From positions 79,858 through 143,857 of the forward strand of contig NZ_BOMV01000083.1 in assembly GCF_016862375.1 (NCBI RefSeq): a stretch of DNA of 64,000 nt, written 5' to 3'. Below are positions 41,954 through 50,123 of this stretch, piece after piece. Each line of letters begins with the position of its first letter. Position 1 is the first letter of the stretch. The position numbers and the translations under genes were made by a program. Below the pieces are notes generated by a model. That model made no database searches. It was not told the origin of the DNA and was given only the letters and a program-made list of their open reading frames with translations. The DNA is from Paractinoplanes rishiriensis. GTDB taxonomy: Bacteria; Actinomycetota; Actinomycetes; Mycobacteriales; Micromonosporaceae.

Positions 41954-42436
41954 ATGACCTATCCACCCCCGATTTACCACGGCGGCGAGGGCGAGAACAG
42001 CGCCGTCCACCGGCCGGACGGCAGCGAGCCGGAGCTGGTCTATCCGAACGGCACCCGGGTGCACTACCTGTCCACCGGCGCGTCCACGGGCGGGCTGTTC
42101 GGGCTGTACCGCTGGGAGTGCGGACCGGACGTGACCGGGCCGGACCCGCATTTCCACCGGTCGCTCACCGAGTCGTTCTACATCCTGTCCGGCACCATGG
42201 AGATCTACAACGGCACGAAGTGGCTCGAGTGCACGCCGGGTGACTACGTGCACGTGCCGGCCGGCGGGGTGCACGGGTTCAAGAACCGGTCCGGCGCGCC
42301 GGCGTCCATGCTGCTGCACTTCTCGCCCGGTGCGCCCCGGGAGGGATACTTCGAGGGGCTGGCCCGGCTCGGTGCGATGACCGAGGAGGAGCGGGTGGCC
42401 TTCTATCTCGAGCACGACAACATCTGGATCGGCTGA
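41954..42436 (+). CDS. Cupin-domain protein
   Basis: 160 residues. Cupin motif 1 is PDPHFHRSLTESFYILSGTM (metal ligands His-x-His and Glu); motif 2 is PGDYVHVPAGGVHGF. A single cupin barrel with a helical C-terminus (GAMTEEERVAFYLEHDN). Such proteins are dioxygenases, isomerases or ligand sensors; no specific activity can be assigned. Convergent with the PepSY gene, separated by a strong hairpin. Confidence 0.85.
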   Translation: MTYPPPIYHGGEGENSAVHRPDGSEPELVYPNGTRVHYLSTGASTGGLFGLYRWECGPDVTGPDPHFHRSLTESFYILSGTMEIYNGTKWLECTPGDYVHVPAGGVHGFKNRSGAPASMLLHFSPGAPREGYFEGLARLGAMTEEERVAFYLEHDNIWIG

Positions 42437-42443
42437 ACGCGGC

Positions 42444-42474
42444 GAACCCGCCGGCGGAGGTCGCCGGCGGGTTC
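42444..42474. terminator. Bidirectional terminator hairpin
   Basis: A perfect 13-bp stem (GAACCCGCCGGCG with its complement) and five-base loop, seven bases after the cupin stop and 14 bases from the convergent PepSY stop. No T-run in either direction. Confidence 0.75.
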
Positions 42475-42488
42475 GTCCGCGTCCGCGG

Positions 42489-43082
42489 TCAGTCGTCGTC
42501 GCCCTTGTCCTTGGACTTGTGGCGGTTGATCTCGCCGGTGGCCCGGTCGACGTCGATGTCGTGGCGCACCGAGCCGTTCATCACCCGGACGTCCCAGACG
42601 GCGCGGCCGTGCTCCCACTCGGCCTCGATCTTGATGATCCGGCCGCCGCCGGCCGCACTCTGCGCGATCCGGCCGGCCTGCGCGGCCGTGATCTGGCCGG
42701 TCGAAGGAGCCTTGGTGGCCGGGCTCGTGGTCGAGCCGGAGCCGGGGCCGTCGTCGTCCAGCGAGCCGTCGCCGCGCCGGCCGTTGTCGTCATCGGTGGC
42801 GTCCGGCGACGGCGAGGCGGTGAAATCGTCGTCCGTCGCGCCGGGCGACGGCGAGCCGGTGAAGTCGTCGCCGGTCGCGCCGGGCGCGGGTCCCGGGCCG
42901 CCGTCGTCGACCGTGCCGTCACCGCGCAGGCCGTTGTCGTCGTCGGTGGCGTCCGGTGACGGGCTCGCGGTGACTGCGGCGCCGGCGCTGCCCGAGTCGT
43001 CCGCGGCGGCCAGTGCGGTGCCGGCCACCCCCAGCACGAGGACGGCACCGGCCGCGGCGGCGATCAGAGTCGAACGCTTCAT
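42489..43082 (-). CDS. Exported PepSY-domain protein with acidic spacer
   Basis: 197 residues. Sec signal LIAAAAGAVLVLGVAGTALA. Residues ~28-115 are low-complexity, built from duplicated SPSPDATDDDNG(L/R)RGDG-like units rich in Asp and Gly. The C-terminal ~70 residues are a PepSY domain: ITAAQAGRIAQSAAGG, IIKIEAEWEHGRAVWDVRVM and DIDVDRATGEI. PepSY domains inhibit or modulate peptidases and histidine-kinase sensing at the cell surface. It lies 81 bases downstream of the histidine kinase, with its own regulator-type site upstream. Confidence 0.88.
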   Translation of the reverse strand: MKRSTLIAAAAGAVLVLGVAGTALAAADDSGSAGAAVTASPSPDATDDDNGLRGDGTVDDGGPGPAPGATGDDFTGSPSPGATDDDFTASPSPDATDDDNGRRGDGSLDDDGPGSGSTTSPATKAPSTGQITAAQAGRIAQSAAGGGRIIKIEAEWEHGRAVWDVRVMNGSVRHDIDVDRATGEINRHKSKDKGDDD

Positions 43083-43150
43083 GAGAACCTCCTGGTCGTT
43101 GTTCTGACCACGACATTCCCGCAGGTCCGGATAGCGGCGCGCTGCATGAT

Positions 43151-43168
43151 CGCTAAGACCGGGTTAAG
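43151..43168 (-). promoter_or_regulatory. Tandem response-regulator site upstream of the PepSY gene
   Basis: On the minus strand CTTAACC-N4-CTTAGCG, the two CTTA starts 11 bases apart as expected for an OmpR-type dimer. The same arrangement occurs before the response regulator gene (45161-45178). Lies about 70 bases before the PepSY start and overlaps the kinase stop. Confidence 0.55.
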
Positions 43169-44438
43169 GCCGCGGCGGGCCGAGGTGCAGCACCATCACC
43201 GCGCCGGACGGCTCCCCCGCCGTGATCTCCAGGCGACCGCCGCTGGCCTGCGCGGCCCGGCGGCAGATGTCCAGGCCCAGGCCGGTCGAGTCGGCACCGC
43301 TGGCGCCGCGTCGCACCAGTCCGGCCGGCACACCGGGCCCGCGGTCCGCCACCGTGAGCACCGCGCCGCCGGTCGCGCGGGCTGTCAGGCGTACGGTAAA
43401 TGGGGTTTCGTCGGGGGTGTGCGCAAAGACGTTGCCGAGCAGCGCGTCGACCGCGGCCGCCAGATCCTCGGCGGGCAGGCCCACCGGCAACGGGCCCGGT
43501 GCCAGGTCGACCGTCATCTCCCGCTGGGTGTCCTCGGCCAGCGCCGCCCAGAACTCGGCCCGGTCGGCCACCACGGCGGCGGCGTCGCTGCGGCCCGCGT
43601 CGGTGGTCGCCGAGCGGGCCTGCCGGATCAGCCCGGTCACCGCCCGTTCCAGCGCGTCCGCCGCCGCGGTCAGCCGGGCACCCTCCTGCGGGTCACGCAA
43701 CGACTCCGCCTCCAGCCGCAGCACGGTCAGCGGCGTGCGCAGCCGGTGCGACAGGTCGGCCACGTGCTCCCGCTCCTGGCGCAGCAGCTCCTGGATGCGG
43801 CCGGCCAGGTGGTTCAGGGCGCCGGCGACGTCGCGCAGCTCGGGCGGGCCGGCCGGTTCGGCCCGGGCGGTCAGTTCCGCGTTCGCCAGCCGGTGGGACA
43901 CCGTCGAGAGGGCCGTGATCGGCCGGACCAGCGACCGGGCCAGCCGGTCGGCGACCGCGAGGCCGACCAGCGACAGCAGCACCCCGAGCCCGGCCAGCAC
44001 CAGCCAGGACCGGGTCACCCCGCTGCTCGCCTCGGCCGCCGAGACCTCGGTGCGGATCACCGCGGTGCCCTCGGGCCGGCCCTGCACCGCGATCACGATC
44101 TCCCGGCCGCCACCGGCGGTCCCGGCGGTGAGGCTCGCGCCCCGGCGGGCCAGCTCGACCGCCGGGGTGGGCGGCACGTCGGTGCCGAGCACCGAGGAGT
44201 CGGCGAGATACACGGTGACCGGCCGCCGCGACTCGGCGGCCAGGCGCTCCACGGTGAGCCGCACGGCGTCGAGCGAGGCGGTGCCGACCACGGTGACGAT
44301 GCCCTGCACGTCGGCGGTGGCCCGGACGGTGGCGCGGTCCTCGGCCACCTGCCGCACCAGCAGCGCGAGCGGCACCAGGAACGCGATCATCATGAGGCCG
44401 GTGGTGGCGAGCACCAACAGCGCGAGCCGGCTCCTCAC
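43164..44438 (-). CDS. Sensor histidine kinase
   Basis: 424 residues from a GTG whose last bases overlap the regulator stop (GTGA). Two membrane helices (residues ~6-28 and ~145-165) flank a ~115-residue outer sensor domain. HAMP follows (RPITALSTVSHRLA), then the dimerisation helix with the phosphoacceptor His231 in HVADLSHRLRTPLTVL. ATP lid features: LLGNVFAHTPD (N box), VADRGPGVP (G1), STGLGLDICRRA (G2). Orthodox kinase paired with the upstream regulator; signal unknown, but a PepSY partner nearby suggests cell-surface stress. Confidence 0.93.
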   Translation of the reverse strand: MRSRLALLVLATTGLMMIAFLVPLALLVRQVAEDRATVRATADVQGIVTVVGTASLDAVRLTVERLAAESRRPVTVYLADSSVLGTDVPPTPAVELARRGASLTAGTAGGGREIVIAVQGRPEGTAVIRTEVSAAEASSGVTRSWLVLAGLGVLLSLVGLAVADRLARSLVRPITALSTVSHRLANAELTARAEPAGPPELRDVAGALNHLAGRIQELLRQEREHVADLSHRLRTPLTVLRLEAESLRDPQEGARLTAAADALERAVTGLIRQARSATTDAGRSDAAAVVADRAEFWAALAEDTQREMTVDLAPGPLPVGLPAEDLAAAVDALLGNVFAHTPDETPFTVRLTARATGGAVLTVADRGPGVPAGLVRRGASGADSTGLGLDICRRAAQASGGRLEITAGEPSGAVMVLHLGPPRP

Positions 44439-45121
44439 CGCGGTTCCGGCTCGCCGAGCCGGACACCCACCCCGCGGACGGTGTGCAGGTAGCGCGGCTC
44501 GGTGGCGGTCTCCCCCAGTTTGCGGCGCAGCCAGGACAGGTGCACGTCGACGGTCTTGTCGGCGCCGCCGTACGGGATCTGCCACACCTCGGTGAGCAGC
44601 TCCCGCTTGGTGACCACCTGCCCGGCCCGGGCCGCCAGGTGGTGCAGCAGGTCGAACTCGCGCGGCGTCAGCTCGACCGTCGTGCCGGCCAGCCGGACCA
44701 CCCGGGCCGCCGGGTCGATGCTCAGCTCGCCCACCGTGATGGTCGGGTCGGCCGGTGCCGCGCCGCCGCGCCGCAGCACGGCCCGGATCCGCGCGTCCAG
44801 CTGGGCCGCGGTGAACGGCTTGACCAGGTAGTCGTCGGCGCCCGCGTCGAGCACCCGGACGATCTCGGTCTCGTCGTCCCGGGCGGTCGCCACGATCACC
44901 GGCACCCGGCTGACCGCGCGCAGCATCCGCAGCGTCTCGCGGCCGTCCAGGTCGGGCAGGCCGAGGTCGAGCACCACCAGGTCGGGGCGGTCGGCCAGGG
45001 CGGCCTGCATGCCCTCCAGGGCGGTGCCGACCGCGGCGACCGCGTGCCCGCGCTCGCGCAGGGCGCGCAGCAGCGGGGTGCGGATGGTCACGTCATCCTC
45101 GATCAGCAACAGCCGGGCCAC
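44435..45121 (-). CDS. OmpR/PhoB-family response regulator
   Basis: 228 residues from the GTG at VARLLLIEDD (a further GTG 24 bases upstream is possible). Receiver domain: acidic pocket EDD (8-10), phosphoacceptor Asp52 in VVLDLGLP, switch Lys in DDYLVKPFTA. C-terminal winged helix: LTPREFDLLHHLA, GADKTVDVHLSWLRRKLGE and YLHTVRGVGVRL. First gene of the two-component operon; a tandem CTTA site in its own promoter points to autoregulation. Confidence 0.94.
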   Translation of the reverse strand: MARLLLIEDDVTIRTPLLRALRERGHAVAAVGTALEGMQAALADRPDLVVLDLGLPDLDGRETLRMLRAVSRVPVIVATARDDETEIVRVLDAGADDYLVKPFTAAQLDARIRAVLRRGGAAPADPTITVGELSIDPAARVVRLAGTTVELTPREFDLLHHLAARAGQVVTKRELLTEVWQIPYGGADKTVDVHLSWLRRKLGETATEPRYLHTVRGVGVRLGEPEPR

Positions 45122-45160
45122 CGGCCCGAGCCTAGTCGCCGGCACCGCCGCGACCAGGCT

Positions 45161-45178
45161 CTTAACCGTCCCTTATCG
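45161..45178. promoter_or_regulatory. Tandem response-regulator site in the divergent promoter
   Basis: CTTAACC-N4-CTTATCG with 11-base spacing, between the response regulator gene and a divergent membrane-protein gene; a third CTTAGGG half-site is at 45194. Matches the site upstream of the PepSY gene. Confidence 0.55.
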
Positions 45179-45223
45179 TCCGCTCGGCACCGTCTTAGGG
45201 CGGGCTCGGGCATAGTTCGGCCC

Positions 45224-45793
45224 ATGGGCTTGTGGAGAGCGTCCCGGGTGCCGGGCCGCGCCGTGCCGGCCGAGCAGACCGGCCGGGTGCGGCGCCCGGC
45301 CGTGGCCGGCGCCGGCTGGCTGGCCGCCGCCGGGCTGGCCACCCTGATCGGGCTGGGCGGCATCCGGCTGGTCGGCGACAGCCTGACCAGCACGCCGGGC
45401 GGGGTGCTGAGCCAGGAGCAGGTGGAACGGGCCCTGGCGGAGGCCACCCCTTCACCCCCGGAAACCACACCGTCGGTCGAGCCCTCGGTCGAGCCCTCGG
45501 TCGAGCCCTCGGTCGAGCCGTCGCCGGTACCGTCGCGGTTGGAGAAAACCCCGGTCCAGCGCAGCTTCACGGTCAGCGGCGGCACCGCGGTCGCCGCCTG
45601 CCAGGGCTCCACCGCGTACCTGATCAGCTGGTCACCCACCCAGGGCAACCGGGTCGACCGGGCCCGGCCGGGACCGGCGCGCGAGGTCGAGGTGCGGTTC
45701 CGGGGCGAGGACAGCGACTCGGAAATCAAGATCAGCTGTTCCGGCGGCGTCCCGGTGGCCGAACGAAAGGACGAGGACGACGATGACGACTGA
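45224..45793 (+). CDS. Single-span membrane protein with SVEP repeats and acidic tail
   Basis: 189 residues. One membrane helix (AGWLAAAGLATLIGLGGIRL), an extracellular stalk with four SVEP repeats (12-base DNA repeats, 45473-45523), then a ~75-residue domain with two Cys (AVAACQGSTAYLIS, IKISCSGG), probably disulphide-linked, and a run DEDDDDD at the end. Divergent from the two-component operon and next to its operator, so probably under its control. The acidic tail parallels the Asp-rich PepSY protein of the same region and could bind cations. Confidence 0.75.
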   Translation: MGLWRASRVPGRAVPAEQTGRVRRPAVAGAGWLAAAGLATLIGLGGIRLVGDSLTSTPGGVLSQEQVERALAEATPSPPETTPSVEPSVEPSVEPSVEPSPVPSRLEKTPVQRSFTVSGGTAVAACQGSTAYLISWSPTQGNRVDRARPGPAREVEVRFRGEDSDSEIKISCSGGVPVAERKDEDDDDD

Positions 45794-45812
45794 CGGGTAG
45801 GGTCTGGAGTCG

Positions 45813-46577
45813 ATGACGGATGACCTGGACCGCCGCGGGGTCCGCTCGGTCGCGCGGGCGCTCGACATCCTGAGCGCGTTCAGCGCCACCCATCCGCGGT
45901 TGCACCTCTCCGAGCTGGCGGAGGCCGTCGGCCTGCCCCGGCCGACCGCCCGCCGCCTGGCGGTCACCATGATCGAAAAAGGCTTCCTGCGCCAGGACCC
46001 GGACGGCACGTACCTGCTCGGCATCCGCCTGCACGAGCTGGGCAGCCAGGTCTCCAAGAGCTCCGCCATCGCCCACCAGACCACCACGGCCGCCGACGAG
46101 CTGTCCCGGGTCACCGGCGAGACGGTGCTGGTGGCCGAGGTGGACTGGGGCAACCTGTCGCTGCACATCCTGGACAAGCGCCAGTCCCGGCACCCGGCCG
46201 CCGACACCGCACCGGTCGGCCACCGGTTCCCGCTGGCCACCGGCTGCATCGCCAAGGCGGTGCTGGCCGGGCTGCCGCCCGAGGGCGCCGCGGCCATCGT
46301 GCCGCAACTGCGGCTGCTCCCCCGCACCAACGACACCATCGTGGACCCGAAACTGCTGGCCGCCGAGGTGGCCGCCAGCCGCGCCCGGGGCTACGCGATC
46401 GCCTCCGGCGAATTCCAGCCGGGGATGGCCGGGGTGGCGGTGCCGGTGCACCTGTCCGGCCGGGTGGTGGGCGCTTTGGCCGTACTCGGCACCACGATGC
46501 GCTATCCGCGCCCCAAGCTGCACCAGACCGGCCGGCTGGTCCGCCAGGTACTGGCCGACCACCGCCCGCGTTCGTGA
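45813..46577 (+). CDS. IclR family transcriptional regulator
   Basis: 254 residues. N-terminal winged helix: SVARALDILSAFSATHPRLH, LSELAEAVGLPRPTARRLAV and DGTYLLGIRLHELG. The C-terminal ligand domain shows PVGHRFPLATGCIAKAVLAG, GYAIASGEFQPGMAGVAVPV and ALAVLGTTMRY, as in protocatechuate-type regulators. No catabolic operon adjoins it, so its targets lie elsewhere or are the flanking genes. 19 bases after the previous gene on the same strand. Confidence 0.92.
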   Translation: MTDDLDRRGVRSVARALDILSAFSATHPRLHLSELAEAVGLPRPTARRLAVTMIEKGFLRQDPDGTYLLGIRLHELGSQVSKSSAIAHQTTTAADELSRVTGETVLVAEVDWGNLSLHILDKRQSRHPAADTAPVGHRFPLATGCIAKAVLAGLPPEGAAAIVPQLRLLPRTNDTIVDPKLLAAEVAASRARGYAIASGEFQPGMAGVAVPVHLSGRVVGALAVLGTTMRYPRPKLHQTGRLVRQVLADHRPRS

Positions 46578-46690
46578 CGCTGCGTCAGGTCACCCGTTTC
46601 ACGATGCGGAACCGGACCTCGTAACGAGGGGAACGACGCGACTAACCTCCGCGCGTTGTTACTTTGCGTTTCCCCTACAGGAGGATCGCC

Positions 46691-46837
46691 GTGGGGCGTG
46701 CCGAATCCGGCCAGCCGTTGTCGCGCCAGGACGAGGACGAGGACGGCGGCCTCGGTCAGACCCTCCTGGTCGGCGGGCTCATCCTGGTCTTCCTCATCGC
46801 GCTGGCCGGGCTGCTGTACTTGACGTTACTGAACTGA
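46691..46837 (+). CDS. Small single-span membrane protein
   Basis: 48 residues from a GTG preceded by a strong AGGAGGA. Charged N-terminus with alternating acidic residues (RQDEDEDGG), then one membrane helix (TLLVGGLILVFLIALAGLLY) and a very short end. Its own AT-richer upstream region (46600-46680) suggests a separate promoter. I do not recognise the family; the clear ribosome binding site and clean membrane segment support a real gene. Confidence 0.65.
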   Translation: MGRAESGQPLSRQDEDEDGGLGQTLLVGGLILVFLIALAGLLYLTLLN

Positions 46838-46936
46838 ACCCGGCCGACCACTCTCCGCTGACCGACCGACCGATCCGTCCACGGTGGAGCGCGCCGTACG
46901 ATCGCCGGACCTGACGACCTCACCCGAGGGGGCGCC

Positions 46937-47926
46937 TTGTCCGACGAGCCGCAGCGAGTCTTCGCACCTGCCGACGAGACCGGCCCGCCGGGGCCCGCCC
47001 GGATCATCGACCTGATGGCCGGCTACATGGTGTCCAAGACCCTGTTCGCCGCCATCGAGGTCGGCCTGTTCGCCGCGGCCGACACCGCCCGCACCCCGGC
47101 CGAGCTGGGCGAACGCTGCGGCATCCCGGAGCGCAGCGCCCGCGCCATGGCCGATCTGCTGGCCGACGCGGGCGTGCTGGTCCGCGACGGAGACCGGTTC
47201 CGCAACGCACCGGACGCCGAGACCTTCCTGGCCGGGCGCACCCCGTTCGACATGCGGCCGCTGGCCCGCTACTGGGACCTGGTCAGCTATCCGGCCTGGA
47301 CCCACGCGACCGAGGCGTTCCGCACCCGGCGGGGCGTGCGCCCGGAGCTCGACAAGATCCAGACAGAGGCGTACGAGGCGGCGGTCGCCCTGGTCACCGC
47401 CGAGACCGCGGCCGACCTGGCCCGGGCGTACGACTTCGGCCCGCACCGCCGCCTGCTGGACGTGGGCGGCGGCATCGGCACCTTCGTGCGGCCCATCCTG
47501 GCCGCGCACGGGCACCTCACCGCCACCCTGGTCGACCTGCCGCAGGTGGCCGCCGTGGTGCCGCCCGCCGACCGGCTCACCGCGGTGGGCGCCGACCTGT
47601 TCACCGACCCGCTGCCCGGCGGCCACGACGTTGTGCTGGTGGCCAACGTGCTGCACCTGTTCCCGCCGGAGCAGATCACCGCACTGCTGCGCCGGCTGCG
47701 CGAGGTGATCGCACCGGACGGCCGGCTGCTGCTGGTCGACTGGTGGCGCACCGAGCGGGTGCCGCACCCGTCGGCCCGGTTCGGCGCCGGCGAGTTCCTG
47801 ATGATCGGCGGCGGCGACCTCTACCAGGTCGACGAGGTGGCCGGCTGGCTGGCCGAGACCGGCTGGCGCTACACGGGAGTGCAGCCGCTGCCCGCACCGT
47901 CCGGCGTCATCCTGGCTCAACCGTGA
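46937..47926 (+). CDS. SAM-dependent O-methyltransferase-like protein
   Basis: 329 residues from a TTG with GAGGGGG upstream; no ATG or GTG is better placed. N-terminal dimerisation winged helix (MVSKTLFAAIEVGLFAA, RTPAELGERCGIPERSARAM), as in hydroxyneurosporene/caffeate-type O-methyltransferases. The SAM fold shows RRLLDVGGGIGTFVRPILAA, TLVDLPQVA and the post-II DVVLVANVLHLFPPEQI. Its end overlaps the convergent ferredoxin gene by 20 bases. Nearness to a P450-ferredoxin operon suggests tailoring of a small molecule, but they are on opposite strands. Confidence 0.87.
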   Translation: MSDEPQRVFAPADETGPPGPARIIDLMAGYMVSKTLFAAIEVGLFAAADTARTPAELGERCGIPERSARAMADLLADAGVLVRDGDRFRNAPDAETFLAGRTPFDMRPLARYWDLVSYPAWTHATEAFRTRRGVRPELDKIQTEAYEAAVALVTAETAADLARAYDFGPHRRLLDVGGGIGTFVRPILAAHGHLTATLVDLPQVAAVVPPADRLTAVGADLFTDPLPGGHDVVLVANVLHLFPPEQITALLRRLREVIAPDGRLLLVDWWRTERVPHPSARFGAGEFLMIGGGDLYQVDEVAGWLAETGWRYTGVQPLPAPSGVILAQP

Positions 47927-48104
47927 TCGCGGCCGCCGGGCACATCGCCTCCGCGTTGCGCACCACCACGAGCCGGTCGTCCGGCGGGGACGGGTCGAGC
48001 AGCACCACGATGCCGTCCTCGTCGCGCTGGTCGAAGACGTCCGGTGCGGTCATCACGCACTGCCCGGCGCCGCAGCAGCGGTCCTCGTCGACGGTGATCT
48101 TCAC
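47907..48104 (-). CDS. [3Fe-4S] ferredoxin, P450 redox partner type
   Basis: 65 residues from a GTG overlapping the TetR stop (GTGA). VKITVDEDRCCGAGQCVMTA with Cys10 and Cys16, and Cys55 in EAMCPAAAI, leave only three well-placed ligands (plus adjacent Cys11), the pattern of single 3Fe-4S ferredoxins that deliver electrons to bacterial cytochromes P450. Third gene of the P450-TetR-ferredoxin operon. No ferredoxin reductase is adjacent. Confidence 0.93.
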   Translation of the reverse strand: MKITVDEDRCCGAGQCVMTAPDVFDQRDEDGIVVLLDPSPPDDRLVVVRNAEAMCPAAAITVEPG

Positions 48105-48787
48105 AACCGCGCCCCCTTGATCGTCAGGAGCGCCTCGATCGCGTCGATGAGCAGGCGGCCGGTGCGGGGCCAGGTGTCGGCCGATGGGGCGTTGCCGTCG
48201 GCCAGGTCCTGCTCGCGGTCGGCACAGGTGTGCACGATCAGGTGGCGGACCATGCCGGTGCGCACCGTGACGCACTCGCCGGGCATCGGCCGGGCCAGCG
48301 CCAGGATGCCGTCCATGGCGCGGCGCATCACCGGGGACGCGGTCGCCTCGGCGACGACGACGGTGCGCAGCCCGGGGTCGATCACCACCTGGGCTGCGAA
48401 CCGCGCGTACCAGCTCGGCACGCCCAGGCCCTCGAGGTGGTTGGTGACCGGCAGCACCAGGCAGGCGATGTGCGCGCGCAGGTCACCGGAGCCGGCCACC
48501 CGGCGCAGCATCTGCTCGCGCATCCGGTCCATCGGGCCGACGTGCTCACGGACGATCGCGGCGACCAGGTCGGCCTTCGTCCCGATGTGGTAGCCGACCG
48601 CGGAGTTGCTGCCCTGTCCGGCCGCCTCGGCGATCTGCCGTGCCGACACCGCGTGCACGCCGCGCTCGGCGAACAGCCGTTCGGCGGTGCGCAGCAGCAG
48701 CCGCCGGGTGGCCACCGCGTCGGCCCGCCGGCTGCCGGCGTCGACCGGCGAGACGCCGGGGCCCCGCCACAACTCTCCGCTCACCAT
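48101..48787 (-). CDS. TetR family transcriptional regulator
   Basis: 228 residues; the ATG overlaps the P450 stop by seven bases. N-terminal helix-turn-helix: LLLRTAERLFAERGVHAVSA and RQIAEAAGQGSNSAVGYHIG, ending in the family YH-x-x-x-K-x-L phrase (YHIGTKADL). The C-terminal ligand-binding domain is divergent. It lies inside the P450 operon and probably controls it through the imperfect palindrome at 50022-50049. Confidence 0.92.
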   Translation of the reverse strand: MVSGELWRGPGVSPVDAGSRRADAVATRRLLLRTAERLFAERGVHAVSARQIAEAAGQGSNSAVGYHIGTKADLVAAIVREHVGPMDRMREQMLRRVAGSGDLRAHIACLVLPVTNHLEGLGVPSWYARFAAQVVIDPGLRTVVVAEATASPVMRRAMDGILALARPMPGECVTVRTGMVRHLIVHTCADREQDLADGNAPSADTWPRTGRLLIDAIEALLTIKGARL

Positions 48788-49986
48788 CGGACCGGAAGCC
48801 CTTCGAGCCCGCCCACGATGAGGCCCTCCTTGCGGCGCAGGCCGTCCGGCGGCACCGCGAGCCGCAGGCCGGGCAGCCGGTCGAGCAGCACGGTGAGCAC
48901 GGTCTGCAGCTCCACCCGGGCCAGCGACTGGCCCAGGCAGGCGTGCGGCCCGGCGCCGAACGCGAGGTGCGGGTTGGGCGAGCGGTCGAGCACCATCTCG
49001 GCCGCGTCGGCGAACACCCGGTCGTCCCGGTTGGCGGCACCCAGGCAGGTGACCACCGTGCTGCCGGCCGCGATGGTCTCGTCGCCCACCCGGACCTCCT
49101 CGGTGAGGTAACGCGGCAGGCCGAAGCCGAAGTTGGCGTCGAAGCGCAGCGACTCGTCGACCGCGGTGGGCACCAGCGTGCGGTCGGCCACCAGCCGCTC
49201 CCAGCGTGCCGGGTCGGCCAGCAGCATGCCCATCATCTTGCCGATCATGTTGGCCGTGGTCTCGTGCCCGGCGACCAGCAGGCCCTGGGCGGTGGCCACC
49301 AGTTCCTCCCCGGACAGCCGGCCGTCCTCGCTGTCCACGATGACGGCGAGCTCGCTGATCAGGTCGTCGCCCGGATCGGCCCGCTTGGCCAGCACGTGCG
49401 CCACCATGAACTCGCCGAACTCCTGGGCGGCCTTGTCGATCTCGGCCTGCTGGTAGCGGCTGAGGTTGAGCATGGCGTCCGACCAGTGCGAGAACTGCTC
49501 GCGGTGCCCGGCCGGCACGCCCAGCAGCTCGCAGATCACGAAGACCGGCAGCGGGAAGCCGAGCGCCGCGGCGAGGTCGGCCGGTGCGCCGCCGGCCACC
49601 ATGTCGTCGATCAGGTCGTTGGCGAGCTGCTCGATGCGCGGCCGCAGCGCGTTGACCCGCTTGGCGGTGAACGAGCGGCTCATCATCCGGCGCCAGCGGG
49701 CGTGCCCCTCGCCGCTGGTCATCGACGCGCTCACGGTCTCCTCGTTGAACACGCCGCCGGTCTCGGAGTCGGCGATGCGGGCCGCGTCCGGTGTGGTCAG
49801 GTTGCGGGTGAAACGTGGATCGGCCAGCATGCCGCGGACGTCGGCGTACCGGGTCAGCAGCAGCACCTCGTCGCCGCTGGCCATCCGGACCCGGGAGACC
49901 GGGCATTCGCCGCGCAGCCGCGCCCACTCGGCCGGCGGTTCGAGGGGCTCGGGTTGCGGGAACGGGTAGTTCTGAACGTCGGTCAT
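48781..49986 (-). CDS. Cytochrome P450
   Basis: 401 residues; GGAGGAG lies six bases before the ATG. Class I soluble bacterial P450: I-helix oxygen motif AGHETT (239-244), K-helix E278-x-x-R281, and the heme loop FGAGPHACLG with the axial Cys350. Resembles CYP105/CYP107-like biosynthetic enzymes. Electron supply probably comes from the ferredoxin two genes downstream. Substrate is unknown; location next to an O-methyltransferase gene hints at a small metabolite pathway or detoxification. Confidence 0.95.
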   Translation of the reverse strand: MTDVQNYPFPQPEPLEPPAEWARLRGECPVSRVRMASGDEVLLLTRYADVRGMLADPRFTRNLTTPDAARIADSETGGVFNEETVSASMTSGEGHARWRRMMSRSFTAKRVNALRPRIEQLANDLIDDMVAGGAPADLAAALGFPLPVFVICELLGVPAGHREQFSHWSDAMLNLSRYQQAEIDKAAQEFGEFMVAHVLAKRADPGDDLISELAVIVDSEDGRLSGEELVATAQGLLVAGHETTANMIGKMMGMLLADPARWERLVADRTLVPTAVDESLRFDANFGFGLPRYLTEEVRVGDETIAAGSTVVTCLGAANRDDRVFADAAEMVLDRSPNPHLAFGAGPHACLGQSLARVELQTVLTVLLDRLPGLRLAVPPDGLRRKEGLIVGGLEGLPVRW

Positions 49987-50021
49987 GAACAACTCCTCCA
50001 CTCACATCCGTCGATCTCTAC

Positions 50022-50049
50022 TTAAGTCGAGTGACTGAGATCGACTCAA
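50022..50049. promoter_or_regulatory. Candidate TetR operator upstream of the P450 operon
   Basis: TTAAGTCGA and TCGACTCAA form a nine-base inverted repeat (eight matches) around a ten-base spacer, about 35-65 bases before the P450 start and also upstream of the divergent ABC gene. Confidence 0.45.
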
Positions 50050-50104
50050 CCGGCGAGTGTGCCGAGTTTCACGGCAGCGCCCCCTGGTGCGCGAGCGGAT
50101 CTAG

Positions 50105-50123
50105 TTAGGTTAGCCTCACCTCA
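50105..50123 (+). promoter_or_regulatory. IdeR/DtxR iron box at the siderophore importer start
   Basis: TTAGGTTAGCCTCACCTCA matches the 19-base IdeR/DtxR consensus palindrome at 17 positions (mismatches at 13 and 18). It ends on the A of the ATG of the ATPase gene, so iron-loaded regulator would block both transcription and the start region. Confidence 0.85.
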
